A program made the translations under genes and the position numbers. From positions 248,001 through 312,000 of the forward strand of contig NZ_AULL01000012.1 in assembly GCF_000422265.1 (NCBI RefSeq): DNA of 64,000 bases, in the 5' to 3' direction. Origin of the DNA: Kaistella palustris DSM 21579. Lineage in GTDB: Bacteria > Bacteroidota > Bacteroidia > Flavobacteriales > Weeksellaceae. This document shows, one piece after another, positions 44,665 to 54,368 of this stretch; within the stretch, counting starts at the first letter, position 1; each line of letters opens with the position of its first letter. The notes below the pieces were generated by a model that made no database searches, was not told the origin of the DNA, and saw nothing but the letters and a program-made list of their open reading frames with translations.

Positions 44665-47600
44665 TAACTGTAACGCACTTTAGCGATTTTAAGGACTTCT
44701 TCAATGATCTTGTCAATTGTTTCAAAAGGCATCGCGATCTCATATTTCTGCTGCGCCTCAAACAGATAATCATCCAATTTGATTCGCAAGGCATTCTCAA
44801 TTTCAACATTGGTCTGCCAATCTACTATTAAGGCATCATCTTCATATATTACTTCCCGGATCTGCTCTTCCAGTTCTATGGCAAGCTGGGCTTCCGTGTC
44901 TTTATATTCCGGAAGGCTTACCAATATATCTTTGGCAAGATTGTCCAGGATGTTAAAATAGGCAACGGCATTAGGTTTTCCTTCCAAAGCCTTTGGAAGG
45001 TTCGCCTGCTTTCCGGAAAAGAAAACTTTTTCCAGATCCTGAACTTTTGCAAGGTATTCTGCTTCGTCAATGCGTTTTTGTCTGTACTCTTCGATGGTTT
45101 CTCTGATGAGCGCTGACAATTTGGTATAGTAGAATGAATCTTCATTCATTTTAACATTAATCGCCTTGATGGTTCTGGATGCAATGTGATCTGCTTTTGC
45201 CGCTTTTCCCTGAATCTTTTCCACTTCGTTTTCCCGCTGCTCTTTATCGAATATGTTTACCAACTGGGTGATCTTCAATACTTCGCCTTCCGTTGTAATA
45301 TGTTTGTCGATGAGTTTCTGCACCTGGGCTTCATATTCCCTGTAATCTATTTCATCAAAATACCTGCGCTGTACATCTACACGGAGTTTCAAAAAGAATT
45401 TCGCATCTTTTTTATACCGGTCGATCAGTTTTTCATTTTTAAGGTCATTAAATTCTACAGAGGACATAGCCAATTTGAACAGCCGGATAAAGAGGGACAG
45501 TTTTTCATAAAACCTATGTCTGATGCTTTCATCATTCAAGAGTTCGGAATACGCTTCGGCGTCGTATCTGTTTTTAACGGTTTTAAAAATATCCCAAACC
45601 TCCGAATGGGTCTGAGGCAGTTTTTCGATTTCTTTGTTGATGTTAATGAGGGTTCCGACTAATTCTTCTTCGTCAAAGTCCGACAGGCCACTATAGGTGT
45701 TCAGGGCACTGTCAAGATTTTCTAGGTTTCCATAGTAATCGATGATATAGCCGTAATCTTTTCCTTCCGCATTTCTATTTACTCTGGCAATGGCCTGTAA
45801 CAAGGTGTGTTCTTTCAGACTTCTCGTAAGATAAAGTACCTGGGCAACGGGAGCATCAAAGCCTGTGAGTAATTTATCGACCACAATGAGGATTTCAGGT
45901 TTGTCCTGTTTTTTGAAGGAATTGATGAGTGCTTCCTCATATTTTTTTGGTGTTCCATATTTATCCATCATGGATTTATAAAACTTCTTTACAAGATCTT
46001 CGTTTTCTTCGAAGGCATCAACATTATTTTCCCTGGTATCAGGTGGAGATACGACCACTTCCGCCGAAACTTTTCCGATTTCCCGTAAGTACTCGCGGTA
46101 GCGTATTGCAGTGGTTTTACTTGGGGTCACCAGCATTCCTTTGAATCCAGTATCCTGGAAGTTGGTGACGAAATGTTCTGTAATATCCCAGGCGCGCGCA
46201 TAGATGACCTGATCGGCCTGATTGAGTTGGTTGGTGGTACTGTACTTTCTTTTTAGTTTGGCTTTTCCGTATTTGGTCAGGGGTTCTGAGACTTTATCAA
46301 AGAAGGTATCCAGTGGATTGGCATTGACTTCAATTAAGTTGTGGCGGCCTTCGTAAAGCAGAGGCACTACAGCTTTGTCTGCCACAGCATCTGTAATGGA
46401 ATAAACGTCAATCAGACCGCCGAATTTACCGGCAGTACTCTTTTCCTTTTTCATCAACGGTGTTCCTGTAAAAGCAACAAAGCAGGCGTTTGGAAATGCT
46501 TTCCTCATTTTTACATTGAATGTACCGTACTGACTGCGGTGTCCTTCGTCTACCAACACAAAAATATCCGGTGAGGAGAAGCCGTCTTTTTCTTGATTTA
46601 CTGCGGCTTCAAATTTATTGATGATGGTGGTAATGACTTCATCTGAAGGATCCTTGAGTAATTCTACCAAATGTTTACCGGTGATCGCGTTTACAACAGG
46701 CACTTCACATTTCTTGAATGTTTTTGTAATCTGGTCATCCAAATCAATACGGTCTGTTACCAAAACAATTTTTGGGTTTTTAATGGTTTTATCCGCCGCA
46801 ATCAGCTGTGCCAGCATAACCATGGTAAGGGATTTCCCGCTCCCCTGGGTATGCCATATTACGCCACCGGTTCTTCTGCCTTTCGCATCTTTTACCGCGA
46901 TTTTTTTCAGTGTTTCTTTAATAGCAAAATACTGTTGATAGCGGGCTATTTTCTTTACGCCATCATCATATAAAATGTAGTTGTAGATGAGATCCAGCAA
47001 ACGTTCTTTCTGGGCGATGCTGAACAGGAGTTTGTCTTGTTCTGTCACTAAGACTTCCTCTTTTTCGAGCTCATTGAAATGCTGCAGAACGCTGAAGTAC
47101 CGCTGCCTGAAAATCTGAGATCTTTCATTATCGGGAAGCGGATTATTTTTCAGCATCTTCAATGTATCAGCATAATGCTGGCCTTCTTCTTTTGTTCTGA
47201 ACACTTCTTTCCAAACGCTCCAGAATTTTTTAGAAGTTGCCGTTGTCGCATAACTGGCCTCATTGACCGCGAGTGACAACAATACATTGGAATAGAGATA
47301 AAGACCACGCACGCCATCTTCCTGCTGGTTGCGCATGTGCTGTGAAACTGCTTCGTCGAGTGGATTTTTTATGGCATTGGTTTTACATTCGATGACGATC
47401 ATCGGGATGCCATTGATGAAAATTACGATGTCGGGCCGGTAGGTATCATTACGATTGGTTCTGGCCACCGCGTATTCTTCCGTTACGTGGAAGCAGTTTT
47501 TATGTGGATTGTTCCAGTCGATATATTTGAAAGAGAAGGATTTTTTGTCTCCCAAGACGGTTTGCTCAAAACTTTTACCCAAAGTAATGAGGTCGTAAAA

Positions 47601-47888
47601 TGCTTCGTTAGCGCTAACATAGCCGTCCTGCACAGGCAAATCCCGAAGCTCAGTGAGTGCCTGAGCAATATTGCTGTCGGAGAATTCAAATGATTTCTCT
47701 TTGTATTCAATTGAATTTATTTTTTTAAGCTGTTCCCGGAGGACCGGTTCTAGAAGAACGGTGCTCTGTCTTTCGCCCCGAAGCTGCATGGCTTCTTCCG
47801 GCGTAAGATAAGTATAGCCCATTTTCATCAGTAACTGCAAAGCAGGGATCTGGCTGATATGATCTTCTAAAAAGGAGGGTGTAGACAT
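44664..47888 (-). CDS. hsdR: Type I restriction endonuclease subunit R
   Basis: 1,074 residues. The PD-(D/E)xK nuclease is near residues 150-170 (YRPDIVIFING; IVIECK, Asp153, Glu167, Lys169). The SF2 translocase follows, with Walker A TQGSGKS near residue 350, VDEGHRSQYG as the DExH box, FTGTP (motif III) and VDKLLTGFDAP. A helical C-terminus contacts the methylase. It cuts and translocates unmethylated DNA. Intact and of usual length. It is separated from the upstream AlbA_2 gene by 148 bp, the largest gap in the operon. Confidence 0.95.
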   Translation of the reverse strand: MSTPSFLEDHISQIPALQLLMKMGYTYLTPEEAMQLRGERQSTVLLEPVLREQLKKINSIEYKEKSFEFSDSNIAQALTELRDLPVQDGYVSANEAFYDLITLGKSFEQTVLGDKKSFSFKYIDWNNPHKNCFHVTEEYAVARTNRNDTYRPDIVIFINGIPMIVIECKTNAIKNPLDEAVSQHMRNQQEDGVRGLYLYSNVLLSLAVNEASYATTATSKKFWSVWKEVFRTKEEGQHYADTLKMLKNNPLPDNERSQIFRQRYFSVLQHFNELEKEEVLVTEQDKLLFSIAQKERLLDLIYNYILYDDGVKKIARYQQYFAIKETLKKIAVKDAKGRRTGGVIWHTQGSGKSLTMVMLAQLIAADKTIKNPKIVLVTDRIDLDDQITKTFKKCEVPVVNAITGKHLVELLKDPSDEVITTIINKFEAAVNQEKDGFSSPDIFVLVDEGHRSQYGTFNVKMRKAFPNACFVAFTGTPLMKKEKSTAGKFGGLIDVYSITDAVADKAVVPLLYEGRHNLIEVNANPLDTFFDKVSEPLTKYGKAKLKRKYSTTNQLNQADQVIYARAWDITEHFVTNFQDTGFKGMLVTPSKTTAIRYREYLREIGKVSAEVVVSPPDTRENNVDAFEENEDLVKKFYKSMMDKYGTPKKYEEALINSFKKQDKPEILIVVDKLLTGFDAPVAQVLYLTRSLKEHTLLQAIARVNRNAEGKDYGYIIDYYGNLENLDSALNTYSGLSDFDEEELVGTLININKEIEKLPQTHSEVWDIFKTVKNRYDAEAYSELLNDESIRHRFYEKLSLFIRLFKLAMSSVEFNDLKNEKLIDRYKKDAKFFLKLRVDVQRRYFDEIDYREYEAQVQKLIDKHITTEGEVLKITQLVNIFDKEQRENEVEKIQGKAAKADHIASRTIKAINVKMNEDSFYYTKLSALIRETIEEYRQKRIDEAEYLAKVQDLEKVFFSGKQANLPKALEGKPNAVAYFNILDNLAKDILVSLPEYKDTEAQLAIELEEQIREVIYEDDALIVDWQTNVEIENALRIKLDDYLFEAQQKYEIAMPFETIDKIIEEVLKIAKVRYS

Positions 47889-48036
47889 CTTATGTTTTTC
47901 TTTACTTTGTTCTAATAATTTTTACTATTTACTGATGAGTGCTATTCGAATAATTAAATGCGCAACCACGCTGTAAAAGGGGAATTCCGGTTGTTGGTTC
48001 TAATAATTTTACTAATAATTCTTCTAATAAATATTT

Positions 48037-49707
48037 TTATTTATCTGCCTTTATTAGAACCCACACCGGGTACTTAAAAGTTCCGGTATTTTGAATTTTT
48101 TGATTTTTTCTTAATTCTGAAAGCAGGTTGTTGATTTTGATTTTTCTTTGTCTATCATCCATCCAATCAGGAAGTTTCTTCCACAACAAATCATCGATAT
48201 CCTTTCTGTCCAAACTCTTATGCTCGGAAATTGCCTTTAAAATAAAATCCAAATAATAGGGTTTATCAAAGCCTTTATTTTTTGAATACTCCGCTTTCTG
48301 GCCAGTTTTCTCCGCTACTTTTAAACCGATAAAAAAGTTGGGTTTGCGTCCTTCGATCAGTTTTTTGCTTTTCAGGTGTTTTTCTTCAAAAGCTGTTAAA
48401 GGAATTTTCTTCTGGACTTTGTCGAGCATCATGATTTCTTCCAGGGTAAGTTCTTTATGGTTTGCCAATAAGCGGGCATAATCCATATCGAGAATTTTTC
48501 CGGAAATAGCGACTTTTACTTTATCTCCAGACAAGTCATAATCGGGCAACGGGAAGTAGCGGGCACGCTGAAAATTGAAAATCTTCTTAATTCCACCACC
48601 GGCCGTATCGACCATTTTCAGGTTGAACATTGCTGTTGCGAGGAACCTGTTGCGGTAAAATTCTTCAGGCGCATCTTCAATAACTACTTTTTCCACCGAT
48701 CCGGGAATGAAAGATCCCTGATTGGTGAAAATCAGCTGATCATCCATTTCAATGACATTTATTCGGGCACTTTTTGTATAGTCCTGATGTGCAATACAGT
48801 TGTTAATGGCTTCCCGAATGGAGAAGGGTTCGTATTTGGAAACTTCCGCCGGAAAAATAGTTCCTTCCTGCATATAGCGGTACTTGATGTTCCTTATTTT
48901 GGAAAATACTTTCTCCACGGATAAAATCATCGGAATTCCGAAAATCTCATAGTCGATATCGGTTCCTTCATTATCCATCAATTTCCAACGGATCTTTACG
49001 TCAGCGGGATTAAGAAAGTGTTCGGATTCGTCTTTGCCCAAAAGAATGAGGGCGGTTCTGGTGATTTTTCCCTTGGTGGTGACTTTGGCTTTGTTCAGGA
49101 AAGTGATATTATCCCAGCCGTCAACTTCCTCTGCTTTTTCCGGGAATTTATTTTTATAGTTTTTTCTAGCTAAAGCAATGGCATCTTCATCCAGATCCTC
49201 AAGGGAAGCTTCAGGAACAATTGTGGCACTCCAGTCTTCGGTGGTTGCCTGTGAACGAATTCGCTCTATTTTTTCGATATTGAGCGGTGCCAGTTCTTCA
49301 CCATCTCTTGCGTAGTAATGTCCGTCAAACGCTACGGGAATCCCTTTGGGTGCTGCGGGAATTTGGAACATGACCACTCTTCCGTCGGGAGTATGCAGTT
49401 CATGGATTTCTATAAAAGAAATGCCATTGGTGGTTTTCTTTGCGATTTCGCCTTTGAGACTGTCGAGATCTTTTCTTACCGGGCGAAAGTTAGACCCCAC
49501 GATGTTGTGTTTTTTATCTTCCACGCCGAATACCAGCCAGGCACAGGTCTTGCCATGAAGGTTGGCTTCGTTGGAAAGGGCAGAAAAGTAGCGCCCCAAC
49601 TTTGTAGAATCGAAATTGTTTTTAGCTTCTTTGAATTCTACGATTTCGTTTTCGGCTGAGAGGCTGAGCAGGTTGTTTAAGGTATCCTGTAATTGTTCCG
49701 GTGTCAT
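48037..49707 (-). CDS. AlbA_2/ATPase protein within the R-M operon
   Basis: 556 residues. The N-terminal AlbA_2 (Schlafen-like) domain is near residues 10-140 (EIVEFKEAKNNFDSTKLGRY; AWLVFGVEDK). The middle (about 290-420) is a GHKL-like ATPase segment (REAINNCIAHQDY; TAGGGIKKIF). The C-terminus is winged-helix-like. Such genes are often inserted in type I R-M operons with unknown role, perhaps as RNA- or DNA-sensing regulators. The start is 11 bp after the SLATT stop. Confidence 0.82.
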   Translation of the reverse strand: MTPEQLQDTLNNLLSLSAENEIVEFKEAKNNFDSTKLGRYFSALSNEANLHGKTCAWLVFGVEDKKHNIVGSNFRPVRKDLDSLKGEIAKKTTNGISFIEIHELHTPDGRVVMFQIPAAPKGIPVAFDGHYYARDGEELAPLNIEKIERIRSQATTEDWSATIVPEASLEDLDEDAIALARKNYKNKFPEKAEEVDGWDNITFLNKAKVTTKGKITRTALILLGKDESEHFLNPADVKIRWKLMDNEGTDIDYEIFGIPMILSVEKVFSKIRNIKYRYMQEGTIFPAEVSKYEPFSIREAINNCIAHQDYTKSARINVIEMDDQLIFTNQGSFIPGSVEKVVIEDAPEEFYRNRFLATAMFNLKMVDTAGGGIKKIFNFQRARYFPLPDYDLSGDKVKVAISGKILDMDYARLLANHKELTLEEIMMLDKVQKKIPLTAFEEKHLKSKKLIEGRKPNFFIGLKVAEKTGQKAEYSKNKGFDKPYYLDFILKAISEHKSLDRKDIDDLLWKKLPDWMDDRQRKIKINNLLSELRKNQKIQNTGTFKYPVWVLIKADK

Positions 49708-49718
49708 ATTTTAAATAA

Positions 49719-50276
49719 TTACTGGGTTCGTCTTAGACTTAATGGAAGAAACTTGTCGATTTCTGCATCGGTAAATGTAAATTCTTCATTTTCTTTAAGC
49801 GCTTTTGAAGCAATATCATAAGCCTGATTTATTGTTTTTGGTGCACCACGATAGGTATTCACCAAATCCGTATTAAGAATATCACGGCGTTCCTGAAGCT
49901 GCATAATACTTTCTTCACCGATTCTAATATCTACAAGCAAAGACAAGAGTTTTTCCCTGATCTCAAGAATATCTAAAGCTGCTGCTTTATGCCTTTCTGC
50001 AATTGCCAGCAAATTAAAATCTTTACTGTATAACGTTAAACCTAACAAAACGGTGGAGCAAATTGCAGCGACCAATTGAGCACTTTTGCCATCGCCAAAA
50101 AGCACAACCAAAATGCTGGTAGTGGTTACAACTGATAAAATTATTTCACTGTATTTAAACCAGTCATATCTTGTTTTTAAAACATCCGCACATTTTTCAT
50201 GTGTCTTATGAGTGTATATTACGCGACCATAGATTTCTCTAATCTGCGCCTCTAAAAATTGTTTATTTTCAGTCAT
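49719..50276 (-). CDS. SLATT-domain two-helix membrane protein, CBASS-type effector
   Basis: 185 residues. Two hydrophobic helices (IILSVVTTTSILVVLFG and LVAAICSTVLLGLTLYS, about residues 45-85) are followed by a long amphipathic region (AERHKAAALDILEIREKLLS). This is the SLATT arrangement, described by Burroughs and colleagues as a membrane-effector partner of SMODS nucleotidyltransferases. It is 13 bp after the CD-NTase gene. It would disrupt the membrane when the cyclic nucleotide is made. Effector function is inferred. Confidence 0.85.
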   Translation of the reverse strand: MTENKQFLEAQIREIYGRVIYTHKTHEKCADVLKTRYDWFKYSEIILSVVTTTSILVVLFGDGKSAQLVAAICSTVLLGLTLYSKDFNLLAIAERHKAAALDILEIREKLLSLLVDIRIGEESIMQLQERRDILNTDLVNTYRGAPKTINQAYDIASKALKENEEFTFTDAEIDKFLPLSLRRTQ

Positions 50277-50289
50277 TTGTTTATGTGTT

Positions 50290-51597
50290 TTATGATTCTA
50301 AAATTGGTACATCAATAACGTCACGAGCAACGACTAAATTATCTTTAATAATGTAACATTCGACAAAATGACCACCTTTGAAACTCGTTGTTTCTACACG
50401 TGATTCATTTCCTCCATCGCTAACAATCTGGCCTCTAATAGCATTCTTCTTTATGGCTTCAGTACCACGATTGGTAACTTTCCATTTTACTTCATAAGGA
50501 TAAGGAACCGTATTGCTGGATATAAAAAATCGTAATGATCTCCCTATCACTAACGGATATTTCTTTCGTAGGTATTCTTTTAAAAGTCCTTCTCTAAAAC
50601 CATTTTGCTTCACTTCGCAATCTATTTCCAAATCGTATCGGATATCTACTACATAACTATTTTCGATAAATTCTTCCGTATTATCAAAATGTAAATTGAT
50701 GGCTTTTGCCTCATTTATTTCCTCTACATAAGCAGGGAAATCTTTTCCATAGATATCCCGCCATTTACCATGTTCTTTCTTTTCTGTTTCTGCTGCAATG
50801 GCTTCGCAAGCCAAATCATACGCTTTCTTTGCCTTTTTCTTAAAGGATTTTAAAACTTTTACTCTTTGGCGGCTTCCTAATGCGGCATATTCCGCTTGGT
50901 CTTTTGGCTGATCGTAAAGAAATTTAAAAAAGTCTCTTGACATTTCGTCATAATACCAATAACTTTTATCGTCGTAATATTCTGTGGATTTGAGAAAATT
51001 GTAAGCAAGGGTATCAAGCAGTAAACCCTTCAATACAACACCGTGTTTGCTTTTCCATGAACGGGCCATTTTGGACAATCTTCTCAAATTTTTATTGACT
51101 GTGTCTGTAGATTCCACCATTGCATCCATTTCTTTCCGCGGCTTTGTTGTTTTCCATGAACCGTCACCATAGGTGTCCGGGTAAGTGTAATCTTGATTTT
51201 CTTCTTCGAAAACAGGCTGTACATCAATATGAGAATTATCTGAAAAATTTACAGTTACTACACATCTGTCCACCTTCACGTCAGAAGCAGGATAAGTTTT
51301 GATTAATGCTTCTTTGGTGTCTTTTAATAATTGTGACTGCCCACCTTTTTTATTGTAAGTGCTCCATTTAGAGACCGGCATAATATACAGCATATCCAAA
51401 TCGGAGATCCCTTTAATACCTGACCATCTGCCATAGGAACCTACCTGCAAACTGTTAGCAGTTTTTGAATCGGTATTTCTAAATTCTTCATTTAATCTTT
51501 TTGTTATTCGCTCATATCTGCCGGAAATTGTGGTTGCTTTATCATCGGGAATCTTAATATTCGAAAGAAATTCTTGAAATTTTTCTGATGTATTCAT
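50290..51597 (-). CDS. CD-NTase (SMODS oligonucleotide cyclase) with C-terminal sensor domain
   Basis: 435 residues. The nucleotidyltransferase signature is complete: GSYGRW (53-58), SDLDM with Asp66 and Asp68, and the third catalytic Asp125 in HIDVQPVF. A helical domain follows. The C-terminal ~100 residues (RFFISSN, VPYPYEVKWKVTNRG, GGHFVECYIIKDN) match the AGS-C domain that pairs with SLATT or patatin effectors. It should make a cyclic di- or trinucleotide upon phage infection. No Cap2/Cap3 ubiquitin-like genes and no HORMA/TRIP13 genes are present. Unusually, it lies between hsdS and hsdR. Confidence 0.9.
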   Translation of the reverse strand: MNTSEKFQEFLSNIKIPDDKATTISGRYERITKRLNEEFRNTDSKTANSLQVGSYGRWSGIKGISDLDMLYIMPVSKWSTYNKKGGQSQLLKDTKEALIKTYPASDVKVDRCVVTVNFSDNSHIDVQPVFEEENQDYTYPDTYGDGSWKTTKPRKEMDAMVESTDTVNKNLRRLSKMARSWKSKHGVVLKGLLLDTLAYNFLKSTEYYDDKSYWYYDEMSRDFFKFLYDQPKDQAEYAALGSRQRVKVLKSFKKKAKKAYDLACEAIAAETEKKEHGKWRDIYGKDFPAYVEEINEAKAINLHFDNTEEFIENSYVVDIRYDLEIDCEVKQNGFREGLLKEYLRKKYPLVIGRSLRFFISSNTVPYPYEVKWKVTNRGTEAIKKNAIRGQIVSDGGNESRVETTSFKGGHFVECYIIKDNLVVARDVIDVPILES

Positions 51598-51612
51598 TTG
51601 TGTTTTGTTTTT

Positions 51613-52827
51613 TTAAATAGTCCTTACTTTACCGGTCAACAACTGCTGCATTAGACCTTTTTTTTGTTTTTGAAGATCTTTAAGCTTAGATTGAAACATA
51701 ATTAATTCATCTTCCCCCATTTGTAATACTTCAATTATTTTAATCTGTTCTTCATTTTCTGGAAGTGAGAATCTAGCACCTTTTAAAGCTTTAATCGATA
51801 AAACCAGCTGGGAAGTCCCGTTGCTATATTTGGTAAGTTTTTTCTTGTAAAAATTGAGATATTTTATAAAAAAAAGATTTTGTCCATTTTTAATCTTGAA
51901 AACTGGATAGTATCCACTTATTAAGCCTTGTGAAGAACTGGTATTTAAATTAAAAGTAAACAACCCATCATCGCTTCTAGAACGATATGTAATGTGATTT
52001 GGTGGAATAACATTGTAGTCTACATCTAAGCGTTGCGTCATGCGACCCCCAGAATAATAATCCGTTTGTGGTATTAAACCTTTATTTGAAGATGTAAATA
52101 TTATATAATCACATGTTGCTTTTGGCTTCTCATTATGCTCCTCTATAAAATCGCCCAATTTATGCTCCTTCCATTCTTGGTTAAAGCCTTGAATTCTTTT
52201 TTTTCCTGAAAGCAACTGTTGCGCAAGACCTTTGTTTCTATTTTTAAGGTTTTCTATGGTTTTTTGGCAGGTTTCGATGGCGGTGTCCCAGGTGGATAGG
52301 ATTTCTGCGATTTTTTGTTGCTCGGGAAGTGGGGGAAGCGGAATTTTTATTTTTTCTAATTGTGAGGAATAAATATGCACGATAGAATGACCCTGTCCCA
52401 ATCTAAATTTTTGCCTGTGAACAATATCAGAATTCAATAGGTAAGAAAACGCTATTGGGTTTTGTTCAGTACGATAAACAATGATATCTCCACCTGCATA
52501 ACCCGTTTTACCATCGATAAAAGCAGCACATTTCCCTATGTCTTCCAGTGTTTCACCGGAACCAGCAAAACAAATATCTCCGTATTTTATTTCTTGACTA
52601 ATCGCTGCTGTTTCAAAGCCAATGAAAGACTGTACATTCTTAATAACATAATTGTACTTTGTATATAAGTCACCGTATGTAATACATTTAAAACCTTCAT
52701 GTGTAAGCTTATCTTTTGGAACCCCTTTTCCTTTGAAAAAGACACCTAATGAAGATAATTTCCTCACCTCCCAATCATTTGGAATAAATCCTATGGAAGT
52801 TTGTTTGTAGCGATTTTTGATTTCCAT
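51613..52827 (-). CDS. hsdS: Type I R-M specificity subunit
   Basis: 404 residues with two target-recognition domains. The first (about 1-170) ends in the conserved LPPLPEQQKIAEILSTWD and a coiled coil (KNRNKGLAQQLLSGKKR). The second (about 215-360) ends in the related ENEEQIKIIEVLQ and KKGLMQQLLTGK. This is the standard layout for recognising a bipartite site. The start is 2 bp after the hsdM stop. A shorter, single-domain specificity gene lies upstream of hsdM. Confidence 0.93.
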   Translation of the reverse strand: MEIKNRYKQTSIGFIPNDWEVRKLSSLGVFFKGKGVPKDKLTHEGFKCITYGDLYTKYNYVIKNVQSFIGFETAAISQEIKYGDICFAGSGETLEDIGKCAAFIDGKTGYAGGDIIVYRTEQNPIAFSYLLNSDIVHRQKFRLGQGHSIVHIYSSQLEKIKIPLPPLPEQQKIAEILSTWDTAIETCQKTIENLKNRNKGLAQQLLSGKKRIQGFNQEWKEHKLGDFIEEHNEKPKATCDYIIFTSSNKGLIPQTDYYSGGRMTQRLDVDYNVIPPNHITYRSRSDDGLFTFNLNTSSSQGLISGYYPVFKIKNGQNLFFIKYLNFYKKKLTKYSNGTSQLVLSIKALKGARFSLPENEEQIKIIEVLQMGEDELIMFQSKLKDLQKQKKGLMQQLLTGKVRTI

Positions 52828-52829
52828 AA

Positions 52830-54362
52830 CTACAATAAATTTAAATTCGTTAAATATTTTTCCATCTGTGCTTCCACTTCACTTAGCTGTTTTTTCAGAC
52901 CGACCAAATTCTGGTGCACTTCTTTTATATCCACTTCCGCTTCTTCTTCAAAAGTGTCTACGTACCTGGGGATGTTCAGGTTGTAATCGTTTTCCGCAAG
53001 GTCGGCAACGGTTGCTCTATAGGCGTATTTGTCTGCGAGCACTTCGCCCTGTTCGCCGGTTAATGGAGGAGTAGCTTTATATGCTTTAAAGGTTGAAACG
53101 ATGCGTTCGATGTCCTGTCCCCGTAATACGTTCTGATTTTTTGCCGAACCGAAATCTTTGCTCGCATCAATAAACAGCACATCTTTGTTTGCCCCACGTG
53201 CTTTATCGAAGATTAATATTGCAGCAGGAATGCCGGTCCCAAAAAATAAGTTGGCAGGTAAACCAATTACCGCATCCAGCAGATTTTCTTCAATAAGTTC
53301 TTTTCTGATTTTGCCTTCGCTGCTGCCGCGAAACAATACGCCATGAGGAACGATGACTCCAACGCGACCATCCGTTTCGTTTGCCGTTTCGATCATGTGG
53401 CTGATGAAGGCATAATCGCCTTTGCTTTTTGGAGGTACGCCTCTGTGGAAGCGGCCGAACTTATCGGCTGAAGCATTTTCAGCACCCCATTTGTCCAAAG
53501 AGAAAGGGGGATTGGCCACTACGATGTTAAACTTCATTAGACTGTCGTTTTCGATCAACAATGGATTGTTGATGGTGTCACCCCATTTGATGGTGGCACT
53601 GTCCTGTTCGTGAAGGAACATATTCATTAAACATAAAGCCCAGGTACTGCCATTGTTTTCCTGTCCGTAGAGGGAGTAGTTCTTGCCAGGAATTTCTTTG
53701 GCTACTTTGATCAACAGTGAACCGGATCCGCTCGTAGGATCGCAAATTCTGTTACCAGGTTGTGGATTGACGAGTTTAGCCAAGAGTGTACTTACTTCGC
53801 CCGGCGTGTAGAATTCTCCCGCTTTTTTACCCGCTTCCCCGGCAAATAGCGAGATCAGGAATTCATAACTGTCTCCGATGACATCATTGCCTTCCAGGTG
53901 TGAAGGCTTTAAGTCGAGTTTTGAGAAATCGACCAGGAGGTTTTTTAATATTGCGTTGCGCTGTTTAGTAGGTCCGAATACAGTTTCTGAATTGAAGGAA
54001 ATGCTACGGAAGACCATGGCCAGTTTGGAACGATTAGCATCTTCAAGCGCCGCTAATCCCATATCTATGATTTCACCCACGTTGGATTCCGCTCTATTTT
54101 CGTAGAGATACTCAAACTTGCTGATGTCAGGAAGAAGGAACCGTTCACGCTGCATCTGTCTTTTTACCATTTCCTCATTGTCGGGATATTTCAGACGATA
54201 CTGTTCCTCTTTATCCTTCCACATGTCGGATAGGTATTTAACGAAGAGCAATGTAAGGATATAATCTTTGTAAGAACCACTTCCCATCACCGGGCGAAGG
54301 GAGTCGCAAGCTTTCCAAACGATATTGTTGATTTCTTTCTGTGTAATTTTATTCTGAGTCAT
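52830..54362 (-). CDS. hsdM: Type I R-M methyltransferase subunit
   Basis: 510 residues of the N6-adenine methylase class. After a helical N-terminus comes the SAM-binding motif DPTSGSGSLL near residue 210, then the catalytic ANPPFSLDKWG near residue 280. The C-terminal coiled coil (EEAEVDIKEVHQNLV, LKKQLSEVEAQMEKYL) contacts HsdS. Intact. It lies 6 bp after the small hsdS-like gene and starts the classic M-S order. Confidence 0.95.
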   Translation of the reverse strand: MTQNKITQKEINNIVWKACDSLRPVMGSGSYKDYILTLLFVKYLSDMWKDKEEQYRLKYPDNEEMVKRQMQRERFLLPDISKFEYLYENRAESNVGEIIDMGLAALEDANRSKLAMVFRSISFNSETVFGPTKQRNAILKNLLVDFSKLDLKPSHLEGNDVIGDSYEFLISLFAGEAGKKAGEFYTPGEVSTLLAKLVNPQPGNRICDPTSGSGSLLIKVAKEIPGKNYSLYGQENNGSTWALCLMNMFLHEQDSATIKWGDTINNPLLIENDSLMKFNIVVANPPFSLDKWGAENASADKFGRFHRGVPPKSKGDYAFISHMIETANETDGRVGVIVPHGVLFRGSSEGKIRKELIEENLLDAVIGLPANLFFGTGIPAAILIFDKARGANKDVLFIDASKDFGSAKNQNVLRGQDIERIVSTFKAYKATPPLTGEQGEVLADKYAYRATVADLAENDYNLNIPRYVDTFEEEAEVDIKEVHQNLVGLKKQLSEVEAQMEKYLTNLNLL

Positions 54363-54368
54363 GAATGG

